Shown piece after piece: positions 11,740 to 22,747 of a stretch of DNA of 64,000 bases. This DNA comes from Aquatica leii (taxonomy: Eukaryota > Arthropoda > Insecta > Coleoptera > Lampyridae), in the NCBI GenBank assembly GCA_035610365.1, contig CM069432.1, positions 238,418,104 to 238,482,103 of the forward strand, in the 5' to 3' direction. The notes under the pieces were generated by a model, which made no database searches, was not told the DNA's origin, and saw only the letters and a list, made by a program, of their open reading frames with translations. Numbering within the stretch: the stretch's first letter is position 1; every line of letters starts with the position of its first letter. The position numbers and the translations under genes are program-made.

Positions 11740-12470
11740 CCATTATGACCAGAATAGGGGTGGGTATTATGACCACAAGTAAAACTAATCGTTGTCACCA
11801 AGATGAGTGCTGTGATCAAGGTGGCTGATACAACAACCGAATTAAAAAAACTTGAATATACGTTGTAGCTACTAGGCGTTGTGACATAGACTCCTAAAAA
11901 TGTACACCATGTTACATCTTGACTAGAAGAAGTAAACCTAAATTAAAGATCTGATTTTTATAAATACAACTTTTTTAAAATTATCTAAAAAATAATTCTA
12001 GATAGATTTACTTCTATATACAACATAAAGTGTATCCCAGCAATGTTTCTTTACGTTTTATTTGGATTTAACCTAATATTTTATTAATAATATTTTTGGT
12101 TAAAATTTCTTATCCACTTCATTCAAAGTATATTATTTCAAAAATTGTTAATTTTTGTACAAAGAAGCGCTAAATAGTTCATTAGAATCGAGTGAAAGTT
12201 TGTTTAGCCAATCTTTTTTGTCAATCTATTACGTCAATACGTTTAACAGTAAAGTTTAAAAAAATTGATCTCAAAATTGAGCACATGTCTTCATAATCTT
12301 TTTAACTTTTGCAGACTCAAAGTATTTGCTTCTTGCTTTGTTATGAAGTGTGCAAACGCTGGTTTCAATATGAGTACTTCTTGAGGAGGTGAACGGCAGT
12401 GAATTTTAAATTAAATTCGACAACTCAGTATTTTATTATTTATTTGTTTATTACTAATACAAATACTAAT
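11740..12470. other. Noncoding stretch with short repeated phrases
   Basis: No coding signal. At 11742-11800 the phrases GTGGCCATTATGACCAGAAT and GTGGGTATTATGACCACAAG form a short diverged direct repeat. CAAGGTGGCTGATA at 11818 recurs inverted as TAGCCACCTTGATG near 14782, so the two sites may bracket an older insertion that includes the P-element relic. Confidence 0.4.
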
Positions 12471-12489
12471 GCAAATACTGGTAATAATC

Positions 12490-12770
12490 TAGACGCACTA
12501 TGAAGAAGTAGATGAACGTCAAGTTCCGTCCCTCTCCAAACCCAATCACGCTACTATTTAAAGCTTTAAGGCTTAAAATTCTGCTTGCAATCAAATTTAG
12601 GCATATTTTTTTATGCAATCCTTTCACACCTTGCGTATGCCACGGAAAACGTGGAAATTGTAAGATATCAACAGTTCCATTGCTTACCATATCATATAAT
12701 TTATTATCTCCAACTGTTTGTAAGATAGGTGATTCTGTAGTAGAAATGTTCTGCCAGTCAATAATATTTA
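12490..12770 (-). pseudogene. Possible fragment of an unidentified arthropod repeat ORF
   Basis: The minus strand has an open stretch with DILQFPRFPWHTQGVKGLHK followed by ASRILSLK. It resembles the FP-(C)HTQAVER-V-VTEAS block that I recall from a recurrent uncharacterised arthropod ORF, but the match is short and partly degraded. The overlapping plus-strand ORF (12512-12775) is probably its shadow. Function unknown. Confidence 0.35.
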
Positions 12771-12839
12771 TGTAGTCATCACATTTTCGGTATGTGCAAA
12801 ATAGATATTTTTATTATATTAGCTCATTTTATGCAGGTT

Positions 12840-14400
12840 AGCGAATGCCCAAAAAAAACACAAGGACGACGATATTCAGAAGAATTTAAAACACATTGTT
12901 TGGCAATATATTTTGCTGGGTCAAAATTGTACAAGCAAACATTAGTACATAAGGAGCATTAACAGCACTCAAGGTTTAAAGAACCCTCAATTGTTTCACA
13001 TGTTAAAAATGAAAGTCGATTGCTTTTAGGAAGAAAATAAATATTGTGTTTTGTGTTTCGCCGATATGAGCATTAAAGCAAATTTATTTTATAATAGGGT
13101 AACTGATTCAATTATTGGATTAGATTAGAATGAACAAAATGTAATAGTTATTTAACAAACAAGGTTGTTAATGATAGCGATTAAAAATTGAGACCGTGAG
13201 CGAGTGTAGCGATCGAACGCGTTAATATTGTCGAGATTATTTGTCGCCGATTAACAAACGAGTTAATAGTTTTAAAGTTTTTCCGTTAATCGTACCTTAG
13301 TAAAACGTGTGAAGTTATAAGGATACTAAAACATACGTAACCCGTTGTTATATCTAGTAGTTGCGCAATATCGTTAAATCATTGGTTGCTAACGATTTCA
13401 TTGGTTGCTATACAAAATCATACATTAATAGAAATTTATTCATGGTTCAAAATCGTTCATTAATAGGGGTCATTAACGATCTATTTCTGATACATTACTA
13501 TACGTTAATATTACTATTAACAGATGATCGAGGGAGAAAGTATTTAAACGTGTTTTACATGTTTGTGTTTTAATGCTTCGAGTTATATATTTGAAATGGA
13601 AACAACCTTTTGCATATTACTTGTGCCATTCCTCTTGTCCATCGCAATCACTAAAAAGCATACTTTTTGAGGCAGTATTACAGTTAAATTCCATCGGATT
13701 AAAGGTTTGTGATGTAACGAGTGATATGGAGTCCAACAATTTGCCTTTGTCTCGTATTCTGAATGTTAACGTGTACAACACTATTTCTTGGAAATATATA
13801 AATATGTTCTATGATCATGATAAAAATTATTCGGTGAGAGCAACACTAAAGCAAATAAAAATAAAGTTTGCTACTCAAGTATTTAGTGCCACAGCATATT
13901 CTAGAATGAATGTATATATTAGATTTAGATACCTTCCAGCTGCTGATGCTGTCACATCAAATTTTACAGATAAAATTGACAAATTTTTCGATATTTTAAA
14001 CTCATCAAGTACATCGTCTTCCAAAAACTTTTATAGAGCATTTAAAGGGTTGGAGTATCAAGTAACCTTTTTAAAAGAGTGCTTGGATTTTTTTAATAAT
14101 GTTAAAGTAATAGATAGCAATAACAAAGATGTGACAAACAAACTCAAATGTTTTAAATGTTTGGCAATTAGTGTAAATAGCATTTAAATTTATGGTTTGA
14201 ATTAAACAACGCAAATTATGATTATCTATTTACTAGGCGATTAAACCAGGATCGTTTGGAAATTTTTTTGTGGAAACATTAGGCAACAAAATGGTAACAA
14301 TGCCAAAGATCTTTTAGGAAATTATTATGCCTACAATTATTCCATTCAGGTACCGAAAATTGTTTGGCAGATTTGGATCCCAATCTTTACAAATCTACTG
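12840..14400 (+). pseudogene. P-element/THAP9-type transposase pseudogene
   Basis: Three plus-strand pieces fit the P-element transposase. An acceptor-like TTTTATGCAG at 12828-12837 is followed by GRRYSEEFKTHCLAIYFAGS (about 12864-12923), the N-terminal helix domain. After a gap comes KWKQPFAYYL (about 13600) and a long ORF to 14187 with ISWKYINMFYDHDKN, YIRFRYLPAADAV and GLEYQVTFLKECLDFF. Then FTRRLNQDRLEIF at about 14230-14270 matches the conserved RLNQD-LE-FF block. The THAP zinc finger is not seen. Frameshifts occur at about 13571 and after 14270. The gap 12965-13540 lacks P-element coding and probably holds an insertion. P elements use a GTP-dependent cut-and-paste reaction. Confidence 0.88.
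12965..13540. repeat. Probable noncoding insertion inside the P-element relic
   Basis: This stretch separates two P-element coding blocks and shows no coding signal. It is full of variants of CGTTAAT/ATTAACG on both strands and has a tandem pair CATTGGTTGCTA at about 13380 and 13399. A GC-richer patch GAGCGAGTGTAGCGATCGAA lies at 13200. I could not fix terminal repeats or a target-site duplication. Confidence 0.4.
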
Positions 14401-14970
14401 ATATACCAATGCAGAAACCAATTACCAACACCGGTTAATATAAATACAACAATTAAACTTGATCATGAAATGGATGACACCTTACAAACTTCTCTTTTTC
14501 TCTTTTTTGATGCACATCAGAATGCCCAAGGAGATACATTTGGTAATTTTAAGAACCCAGATGATGATTTTGTAATAGTTATTTACAAACCAAGTTCGGG
14601 AAGAAGTTTTTCCTACATGAGCGCATTTAAAGCACGAGCGAACGAAGTGAGGGAGTGCTTTAATAGCGCGAATGCTAGAATGATTTTCCCGCAAGAGGTT
14701 TGTACATAATTTTTTGTAACGAGCAAATATTTCCTTTGATAAGCAAAAGCAATCATTTTATATTAATGTCAAATTTTGATATAGCCACCTTGATGAAAAG
14801 TGTAGAGTGCTATGAATTGACATTTGATGTCTAAAGTGTTTTTATTAATAAAAAACACTGGGAAAACGGTTTTTAACAATTACACATTATAATTGCATTA
14901 TAATATTATTGTTTAATTGTCTGTAAATGCCAGTGTTTTTTGTAATTTTTCCCGCACTCGTGCGGGAATA
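14401..14970. repeat. Palindrome-rich tail: two foldback hairpins
   Basis: Hairpin 1 has arms at 14621-14635 (GCGCATTTAAAGCAC) and 14655-14669 with two mismatches, around a GC-rich loop. Hairpin 2 is the perfect palindrome CCCGCACTCGTGCGGG at 14951-14966. The phrases TTTTCCCGCAAGAGG (14681) and TTTTCCCGCACTCG (14947) are similar, so the hairpins may be parts of one miniature element. The ORF 14470-14709 overlaps hairpin 1 and shows no family motif. Confidence 0.5.
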
Positions 14971-15205
14971 ACAATTTCCTGATTGGCTATACACGTATGT
15001 AAAACTTCACTTCCCAGGCGGCGAGTACAAAAATCTTATTACAAACGTGGAATAATTTTTTCACGTTGTTTTCAATTTTATTATCATCCTTGTTTAAGTT
15101 TTCCAAAAATGTATGTTTTAAGATTATATATTAGAATAAGGTTATATTATACTTTAAAAGATATTAATAGGAAATTTAAACATATTAATAAAAATAAATT
15201 GATTA

Positions 15206-18200
15206 GGGTAAAATACCGAGTCATTGGCATCTTAAGCAGGCTTGTCTGAATATTTTGCATTTTTATGCAATAAAAAATAAAGTAATTTTGAAATGGCTGA
15301 TGTTGCAAGATCTCGAAAGGTTCTTTTGCCAAAAAAATGAAAAAAAAAATTTTGATTGGCAGTAAGATAAACCTAGTTATTAGCATCCCATACTAGTGAT
15401 TGGCATGCTATCTGGACTAATAATTGGCTGTAAAGGTCTAAACTGTAAAATCTTAAAAAATATATGTAAAAACTCAATATGTAGGTAATAAACCATACTA
15501 ACTTTGCAAAAATAAATACAAAAGTAAACTTTTATTCAACTGGTGAAAAATATGAATACAGAAAATAATATTAAATTGTTTATAACTTTATATTTATGCA
15601 TACATTGCATTTATAAAATTCTGTATACGTACCATGACTTTCCAGGCATTTGAAATGATATGCCCTGGAACATGTTTGGCATTGTATACCATAGTTCAAT
15701 AAAGAAAAATTATATGTGCAAATAAAACAAAGTCCTTTGTTGCATATAATATTGTTAACGGGAAGAGCAGATGTGCTACTACTACTACTATTTGTTGAGC
15801 TGCTGTTATTATTGTCTATAGACCGGAGAATTTTCCCAGGACTTGAGCTTTTTACTCTGTTGGAATTCTTCTCCATATCCTCATTCTGAATAAGGTTTCT
15901 TACATGCTTTTCCTTTTTTTCTGTTTGGCAATTTTTAGTAATTTTCTCGTTTTTAGTGTTGTGATCTTTTACTTGCTGTGCCTTTTTATTCACATTATTT
16001 TTTCCTGTAATATTTTTAATAGAACTTTCCACATGCTTTATGACAATTGTTTTTTCTTTTTGGATACCTTTGGAGTTTTTCACTTGCTTTGGCTTTTGAT
16101 CAGCAGTCTTTTTTTCTTCTCTCTTGGGTTCTTTTTCCTGTTTCTCTTTTTCTTTTCCTTCTTTTTCCTTCAGTTTGTCTTCATAATTTTTTTTCCAATC
16201 ACTAGACGATATAACAAAAGGTAGCCTTCCATCTGCCTTTTATTTTTTCGTTCAGGTGTTTTGGGCCACATTAGGCAATCATTTAGTTCCGAAGATGTTG
16301 AAGAAAGAGGCTCATTATTATTGCCCTTATTGGATTGATCCAATAAGTTTGCCGGTGCTTTATTTACATTAGGAATAGATGACTCAACCTCAATAACTTT
16401 TGAAATTTCAATGATATTTTCTACCTCAGAGTTGGGAATGAATGGCTCACTCACGCCTGACTCAAAACTTTCTTGAATGTATTCTATTTCAATATTTTTA
16501 TTGTTGCAAGCGTTGATTACTATAGGCATATCATTGAAGTCCTGTTCTGAAAATTCGCTTAAATCATTAGATGTACATTCTACTTGAATGACGGATTCAT
16601 TTTGACCTTCTTCTATAAAATCGTCATGATCTGATGTTTTAAACTTTTTATAGATTTTAAAAAGTATTTGAAAGTTGTCATCAGAATTATTTTCATCGAA
16701 CGACTGTAAATCCTGAAGTTTGGTCGGTCCGACGATATTGCAAAAATCTTCGTATTTTAAGCAAAAATTGTTGTTAATCGAGTTATCTGGATTATGTTGG
16801 TTTTCGACTTTTTTTTCTTTTCCCAAACACTTACTGAAGTCAATGGTACTAGGATCCCACGGAAACAGACCACAAGCCCTAAAGCCACTTTTGATAGTCG
16901 ACTCTTTCAAACTCTTAATGGCTTCTTCTAATACAGGTGCAAAATGCTGTTTACTCAACTGAACCAGTGGATTATTTCTTCTCCACTCTAATACTGCCTT
17001 CTTCCAGCGCGTTTTCAGGGGTTTAAAGCAAGCGACATCTGCAGGTTGCAGAATTCTTGTGGCGTTTGGATATAGGGCAATAAGAATTATTTCCAATTTA
17101 GTGCATAAAGTACTTATCTCATATGTCTTGTGACCATCAACATATAGGATTACAGGTCTTTTAATATTATTTTAATTGAGGTATTTATGAAATATATTTG
17201 AAATGTATTCATAAAACACCTCTGATTTCATCCATCCATTATCATTCGTTTCAATACCCCAGTGATCTGGAACACTGGCAGCAATATTAGCTGGCAAGCG
17301 TTTATAAGGGTATATTATCATAGGTGGTGTCATTGAGCCTGAAGCCGAGAAGGTAAACGTCACTGTAAGATTAGATTTTGCAACTCCATGGTCCACCTCA
17401 TATGCATTTTTTGTTCCCTTTGGGGCCAACACTTTGTCTTCTTTGGGGCACAACAGAAAACAGGTTTCATCTCTATTAAAAATTCTTGATGAATCTTGAA
17501 GGATATCAGTAAAGTTTTTCTCTTGAAGGTAAGTTTCTATTTTCTTAAACCAACCCATTATATCTTTCTTGGATACGTTGGCACTTGATGGGGTAACTCC
17601 TTCAGGAATCCTATGAACCAGCAAGGGATGTCTTTTTAGAAATGCATCGTACCAGTGTTTGCCTGGGGTATTATTTGTAAATGGGTTTGGTCTAGGATTT
17701 TTGTCTAGAAAGGATTTTACCGCCAACTGAAGATCATCGCGCCTTCGTGGAAATCCTTTCCTGTGGCTTTCTAATATTCACTGCTCCAATAAACTTTCTT
17801 CATTAGCAGTCAAAATCGGGAGAGGCCCATGATGAGGTTTCTTAAATTTTTCCCCCAGGCGATACTGAATGGTCTGCCGTGGTATGTTATATCTTTTCGC
17901 AGCTTTGACTTTAGGCAGTCCATTTTTTACTGCTTCAATAGCTTTTTGAAGCGCCTCTTCGCTGTATGATTTACAGTACTTCGAATCTTTTTTGACTTTA
18001 GGCATTTCAAATTATTTTATTCTGCAATAAAATTTAAAAATTACTTATGTGATATTTTATTTGAATCGGAACAAAAGGATCGAACGCAAAACATGCATGC
18101 GTATATTAGGTACATATGAATTAAGAAATGAAATTTCAATTGCAAGAAAAAGTCAAAATTCAAAGCTGCCAATAACTGCTATGAGTAAAATGTGAATTAA

Positions 18201-18643
18201 TCCCAGTGATTGGCGAACTGCCAATAACTACTCATCCGAATTATTTTATACCCAATAGTCGGCACCCGCGAAATTAACTTAAAATGATGTAGATTTTGCT
18301 AAATATTGATGAAAAATATTTTAAGTAAGCTATAGTGACTTATTCTAAACCAATCAACAAATAATACAGTAACTGGAGACTATCTTCATACCTTTAAAAA
18401 TATCACGATCCTAATGAAAACACTAAATTTAACACTTGCAAAAGCACAACGTTCATTTATGTCAAATGTATAAAACCCAGGCGCTTATATGTCAAGAAAT
18501 TTGCATCGCCCACTTAGTAGACATTGCCATCTTAACAAGATTGTTTGCACTTGAAGTCTACACTATAATGAAATCTTATAAATAGTAAAAATTATTGGAA
18601 GTGCCAATTACCCGGTCGCTGCCAACTACTGGGTCTCTTACCC
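15206..18643 (-). mobile_element. pogo-type DNA transposon, copy 1, complete with TA target duplication
   Basis: Both ends are readable. The left end is TA|GGGTAAAATACCGAGTCATTGGCA from 15206. The right end, on the other strand, is TA|GGGTAAGAGACCCAGTAGTTGGCA from 18643. TA flanks both ends (15204-15205, 18644-18645), as expected for the Tc1/mariner/pogo group. Subterminal zones repeat the word TTGGCA or TGCCAA many times (for example near 15223, 15396, 18180, 18205-18220, 18600-18625), a likely transposase-binding array. The single gene inside is on the minus strand and has few lesions, so this is a fairly young insertion. Confidence 0.92.
15580..18005 (-). pseudogene. pogo/Jerky-type transposase with HTH_psq, DDE_1 and C-terminal PHD finger
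   Basis: The minus-strand frame starts at ATG 18005. The N-terminus (residues 1-75) is a psq-type helix-turn-helix with KAAKRYNIPRQTIQYRL. An in-frame TGA (17778-17780) follows, then a CENP-B-like block with KHWYDAFLKRHP. The DDE_1 domain shows the first Asp in FNRDETCF, the second in YVDGHKTYE (about 17130) and the third in LQPADVACFKPLK (about 17030). An in-frame TAA at 17172-17174 interrupts it. A frameshift near 16215-16225 separates the acidic linker from a Lys/Glu-rich, then Ser/Asn-rich, tail. The end is a PHD-like finger, C-x2-C...C-x2-C-x4-H-x2-C...C-x2-C (15580-15730). Full length would be about 800 residues. A PHD tail is known in some insect pogo families. Confidence 0.93.
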
Positions 18644-18645
18644 TA

Positions 18646-19238
18646 TATGGCGTCATAAGTAATAAGTTTGTAAATTTTAAATTTTTTATGTATGTGTAAG
18701 TTTATACTTTTTTATAAAAATTTCTTTTTCCATGATATATTTTTTATATTCCACTACCTTGTTATCATTGTACTATAGAACCAACATTTTTTTATGAGCA
18801 TGATAGTAAGAAATTTCGTAATAAATTAATCGATTCAATTAAATATTTTGGACTATGATATTGACAGGTCAATTTAATCTTACAAAACAGTTATGTTCAA
18901 CTTTAAGCATTAGTTACACACATAATTTTGCAAACTGATTTAAGCCCAATTGGTGTTAAAAATTAATGCTAATTTCAGTTTTTAAACAATTTCGATTGTT
19001 TTGCGTTCCCAATTAGTTACAATAAAGTTTTAGTTATCCATTCTGATGTTAAAATTCTAATATGTAATACTATAGTCAAAAAAATAAAATGCTACAAAAA
19101 AATGAAGTCGGATCTTATGCGGTGGTTTAAGTCTCATTTGATTAGTTTTCTTTATAATTGAAAGGTGAAGCTCAGTAAAACAACAAGGTTCTAAATGTAA
19201 TGTATGTAAGCTAGTGAGTGAGGTTAGAGAAAAAAAAT
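18646..19238. other. Noncoding leader region before the Mag-like element
   Basis: AT-rich sequence with no coding signal. It should contain the 5' LTR and primer site of the Gypsy element that follows, but I found no matching repeat downstream of 22747 and no clear tRNA primer site, so the LTRs are either missing or too diverged to see. Confidence 0.4.
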
Positions 19239-20126
19239 ATGGAGTGTTTCAAACCGCCAAAATGTATGGATTTCAGCGGAAATGTGTGTGTAAACTGGAA
19301 GAAATTTATACAGTCGCTAGAAATATTTTTAGTAGCAACGGGAAAATCTGCTACAACATCTGAGACCAAAGTTACAATCATATTAAATTTAATAGGAGAA
19401 GAGGGATTGGAAGTTTATAATACGTTTGCATTGTCAGAAGAAAACAAATGTAATTATGATGATGTAATAGCCGCGTTTGAATCATACTGTATACCGAAAC
19501 GATATGTAGTGTACGAGAGGTACGTCTTCTATAAGAGGGATCAAAAAGTAGCGGAGCCGTTCGAACAATTTTTAACAGAAATAAATAAGTTGTTTGCAAG
19601 TTGTGAATTTGAGACTTTGAATGACCAAATGGTTCGTGATCGTATTGTGTTGGGAGTCAATGACACCACCCTACAGGAAAGGCTGTTGCGGACCGAAAAT
19701 TTGATCTTACAGAAGGCAGTGGAATTATATAAAGCAGAGGAAATCACCAAAACACATATGAAAGAACTACAAGTGACGCACAGGACCGTAGAAGCTCTTC
19801 GTTTTAAAGACAACCGTGTTAAGAAAGAAGAGAAAAATAAACAAATAAGTCGGAAGAATGGTGATAAATTTAAATGTTATAGGTGCTCAAATTGGCATGG
19901 CCCACGAGAATGTCCCGCATTTGGACAAAAGTGTAACAAATGCAACACCCTGAATTATTTCGCAAAAAATTGTAAACTTAAAAATTTCAGGGAAGTAGAT
20001 GTTGATGACGAAAATGAGACAGATGAATTCTGCCTTAATACTGTAAGTATTTTAAATATTAATAAAGACAACACTTGGGTAGAAAATCTTAAATTAGAAG
20101 ATAAGGTAGAAGTAAGTTTCAAATAA
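19239..20126 (+). CDS. Mag-like Ty3/Gypsy Gag, open but truncated by a stop
   Basis: The reading frame starts best at ATG 19239 (MECFKPPKCMDFSGNV), because Mag-family Gag proteins begin this way. The 21 bases before it only extend the frame from a GTG. The 295-residue product has the capsid-like block NWKKFIQSLEIFL, then FYKRDQKVAEPFEQFLTEI and QMVRDRIVLG. Two zinc knuckles follow: CYRCSNWHGPREC is intact, while in CNKCNTLNYFAKNC the usual His is Tyr. The stop at 20124-20126 falls directly before DSGAQ of the protease in the same frame, so it is a nonsense change in what was one gag-pol frame. Confidence 0.88.
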   Translation: MECFKPPKCMDFSGNVCVNWKKFIQSLEIFLVATGKSATTSETKVTIILNLIGEEGLEVYNTFALSEENKCNYDDVIAAFESYCIPKRYVVYERYVFYKRDQKVAEPFEQFLTEINKLFASCEFETLNDQMVRDRIVLGVNDTTLQERLLRTENLILQKAVELYKAEEITKTHMKELQVTHRTVEALRFKDNRVKKEEKNKQISRKNGDKFKCYRCSNWHGPRECPAFGQKCNKCNTLNYFAKNCKLKNFREVDVDDENETDEFCLNTVSILNINKDNTWVENLKLEDKVEVSFK

Positions 20127-22747
20127 GATAGTGGAGCTCAAGTGAATATTTTACTAGAAAAAGTTTTAAACAATTTTGGCTCACATATAAAAGTGAAACC
20201 AATTAGAATGACGTTATTGGCTTTCGGAGGGGGTAAAATCTCCCCTATTGGCATTGTAAATTTAAATTGTGAATCGAAAAATAATTGTAAAGTGTATGAT
20301 TAGTTTGCAATCGTTAAAGAAAATGTACAACCAATTCTAGGGTTAGATTCGTGCATTAAGTTAAATTTAATTAAGAATGTTGATAATTTGAGTGCCACTA
20401 AAACAAAAGAACAATTCATAAATGATAATAAAGACCTGTTTGAAGGTTTTGGTAACTAGAAAGAGAAATGTACATTTGCAATTCGTAATAAACTTAAAGA
20501 AAAATTAATAAATTTAGAAAAACGTGGAATTATTGCTGAAGTTTCTACTCCTAATGGTTGGATTAATAACCTGGTTATGGTTGAGAAACTAGACAAAACG
20601 CTACGTTTATGTCTGGATCCAAAAAATTAAAATTTGGCCATAAAGAGGTTACCAAATGTATTGATACCTACCTTGGATGATATCAGTGAAAAATTGGCAA
20701 ATAAGTCGATTTTCTTAGTGCTTGATTTCAAAGAAGGTTTTTGGCATGTTCCGTTAGATAGAAAATCTAGTGATTTGTGCACTTTTAGCACACCATTCGG
20801 TTGCTGAAAATTTTTGAGGTTACTTTATGGCCTTAATATGGCTCCGGAGTTTTTTCAATACATAAACATGAAATATTTTGGAGATATTGATGGAATTTAT
20901 TTTGATGATGTACTTATTGCTGCATCAAATCTGAGTGAACATGATAAAAATTTTAATGAAGTAATCAATAGGGCAGGAAATGTTGGAGTGAAATTTAATA
21001 AGGAAAATTTTCAATACTGAGAAAGTAAAGTCACATATTTAGTAAATCAGGCAAACAGATTGATCCAGATCGTGTTAAAGCTTTGTTAGAATTAAAAAGT
21101 CCTACTAATAAGAAGGAATTACAGTCCATGCTAGGAATGTTTAATTTTTTAAGACAAGTTTATACCAAACTTATCTGAATTATCGGCACCCCTTAGAAAT
21201 TTAATTAAGAATAATACAATTTTTCAATGGTTGCCACAGCATACAGAGGCTGTAGAGAAAATTAAAAGTAAGCTGATAACAGCTCCTACTTTGGCTAATT
21301 TTGACAGCAGTAAAAAAATTAATAATACAGGCGGATGCATCCCAAAGTGGTATTGGCTGTTGTCTAATGGAAAACAGTCAACCAATAGCTTATGCATCCC
21401 GTAGTTTAAGTGATGCAAACTGCAACTTTGCACAGATAGAAAAAGAACTATTAAGCATTGTTTATGCAAAATTTCATAATATATTTATGATCAAAAAGTT
21501 ACAATCATAACTGATCATAAACCGCTCATTAGCTTGATAAATAAGAAAGTGTCTGATATAGAGTCGAACAGGTTAAGAAATTGAGAATTAAATTGTATAA
21601 TTATGACATGGTTTTCTTACCTAGCAAGTTTATGTATATAGCTGATCTGTTATCTCGTTCGTATTCCCACGATGAACTGGCAGACGATAGTTGGAGTAAT
21701 GAAGTTGCACACTCGATTAGTAGAAGTCTTAATATCACAGAAATGAAAAAGGCTGAATTTCAAAAACACACAAATGCAGACCCCACACTCAAGGAAATCA
21801 AAGAATATTATTATAATGGTTGGCCAAGAAATAAAGATCTAATTTCAGAAGGTGCAAAAGCATATTACAAGTATCAAAATGAAATCTGATGTGAGGAAGG
21901 ATTACTTTTTCTAAATTATAGAATAATAGCGCCGCCAGCACTAAGGACATATGTACTAACATTATTACATTAATCACATTTGGGAATAGTAAAAACAAAG
22001 GCTAGAGCCCGCGATACAATTTTCTGGCCAGGGGTAATGACAGAAATAGAAAATTTAATAACACGCTGTACAGTATGTGAAAAATATTAAAACTGAAACC
22101 GAAAAGAACCATTAATCACCCATGACATTCCAGATGTTCCTTTTAATAAAGTTGGTTGTGATATTCTTCAGTTTGCACGAAAGGATTATCTGGTTATGCA
22201 AGACTACTTCACAAAATGGTTGGAATTAATTTCATTATCTAGAAAAAACTCAACCGAAATAATTTCAAAGTTTAAAATCGTGTTTGCTACACATGGCATC
22301 CCAAAACAAATTATCAGTGACAATATGCGCTTCAACTTTAATGAATGTTAAGAATTTTCCAATAAATGGAACTTTGAAATTGTTACAGGTTCACCAAGAT
22401 ACCCGAGAAGTAATGGCCAAGCTGAAAGAGCAGTAGGCATAGCAAAAAAGATGTTGCGTAAGTGTAAGGATAGAGGAATAGATATCGAAACAGCTCTCCT
22501 AGATTTTAGAAATACTCCAATTAGTGGATTAAACGTGTCCCCGGCTCAATTATTGTTTAGTCGTCGAACTAGAACTAAATTGCCAACACACTCAAGTCTC
22601 TTAAAACCAACCATAGTAGTAGGGGCACATAAACAAATAGAATCAAGGCAACTTCAATATAAACAGTTATTTGACAGGAACACTGCTTTAAAACCAGGGT
22701 TAAATTATTATAATTTCTATTTAAAAAAAAACTACTGTTGTTTTTAA
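20127..22747 (+). pseudogene. Mag-like Ty3/Gypsy Pol: protease, RT, RNase H, integrase, degenerate
   Basis: The domains follow Gag in the standard order. The protease has DSGAQVNIL (about 20127-20155). The RT has LDFKEGFWHVPLD (about 20720) and the catalytic box YFDDVLIA (about 20900), where Asp-Asp is kept. RNase H begins ADASQSGIGC (about 21330) and continues to IEKELLSIVYA. The integrase zinc region includes FWPGVMTEIE and CTVCEK (about 22020-22085). The core Asp and Glu are in GCDIL (about 22157), ISDNM (about 22317) and GQAERAV (about 22420). The C-terminal part (22451-22747) has LLDFRNTPISGLNVSPAQLL. Many in-frame stops (for example 20301, 20457, 20630, 20805, 21018) and frameshifts show it is dead. 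Confidence 0.9.

Noticed and set aside
14951..14966. Intrinsic (Rho-independent) terminator from a perfect GC palindrome
   Set aside because: The genome is eukaryotic, there is no gene ending there, and similar hairpins occur in MITE-like contexts.
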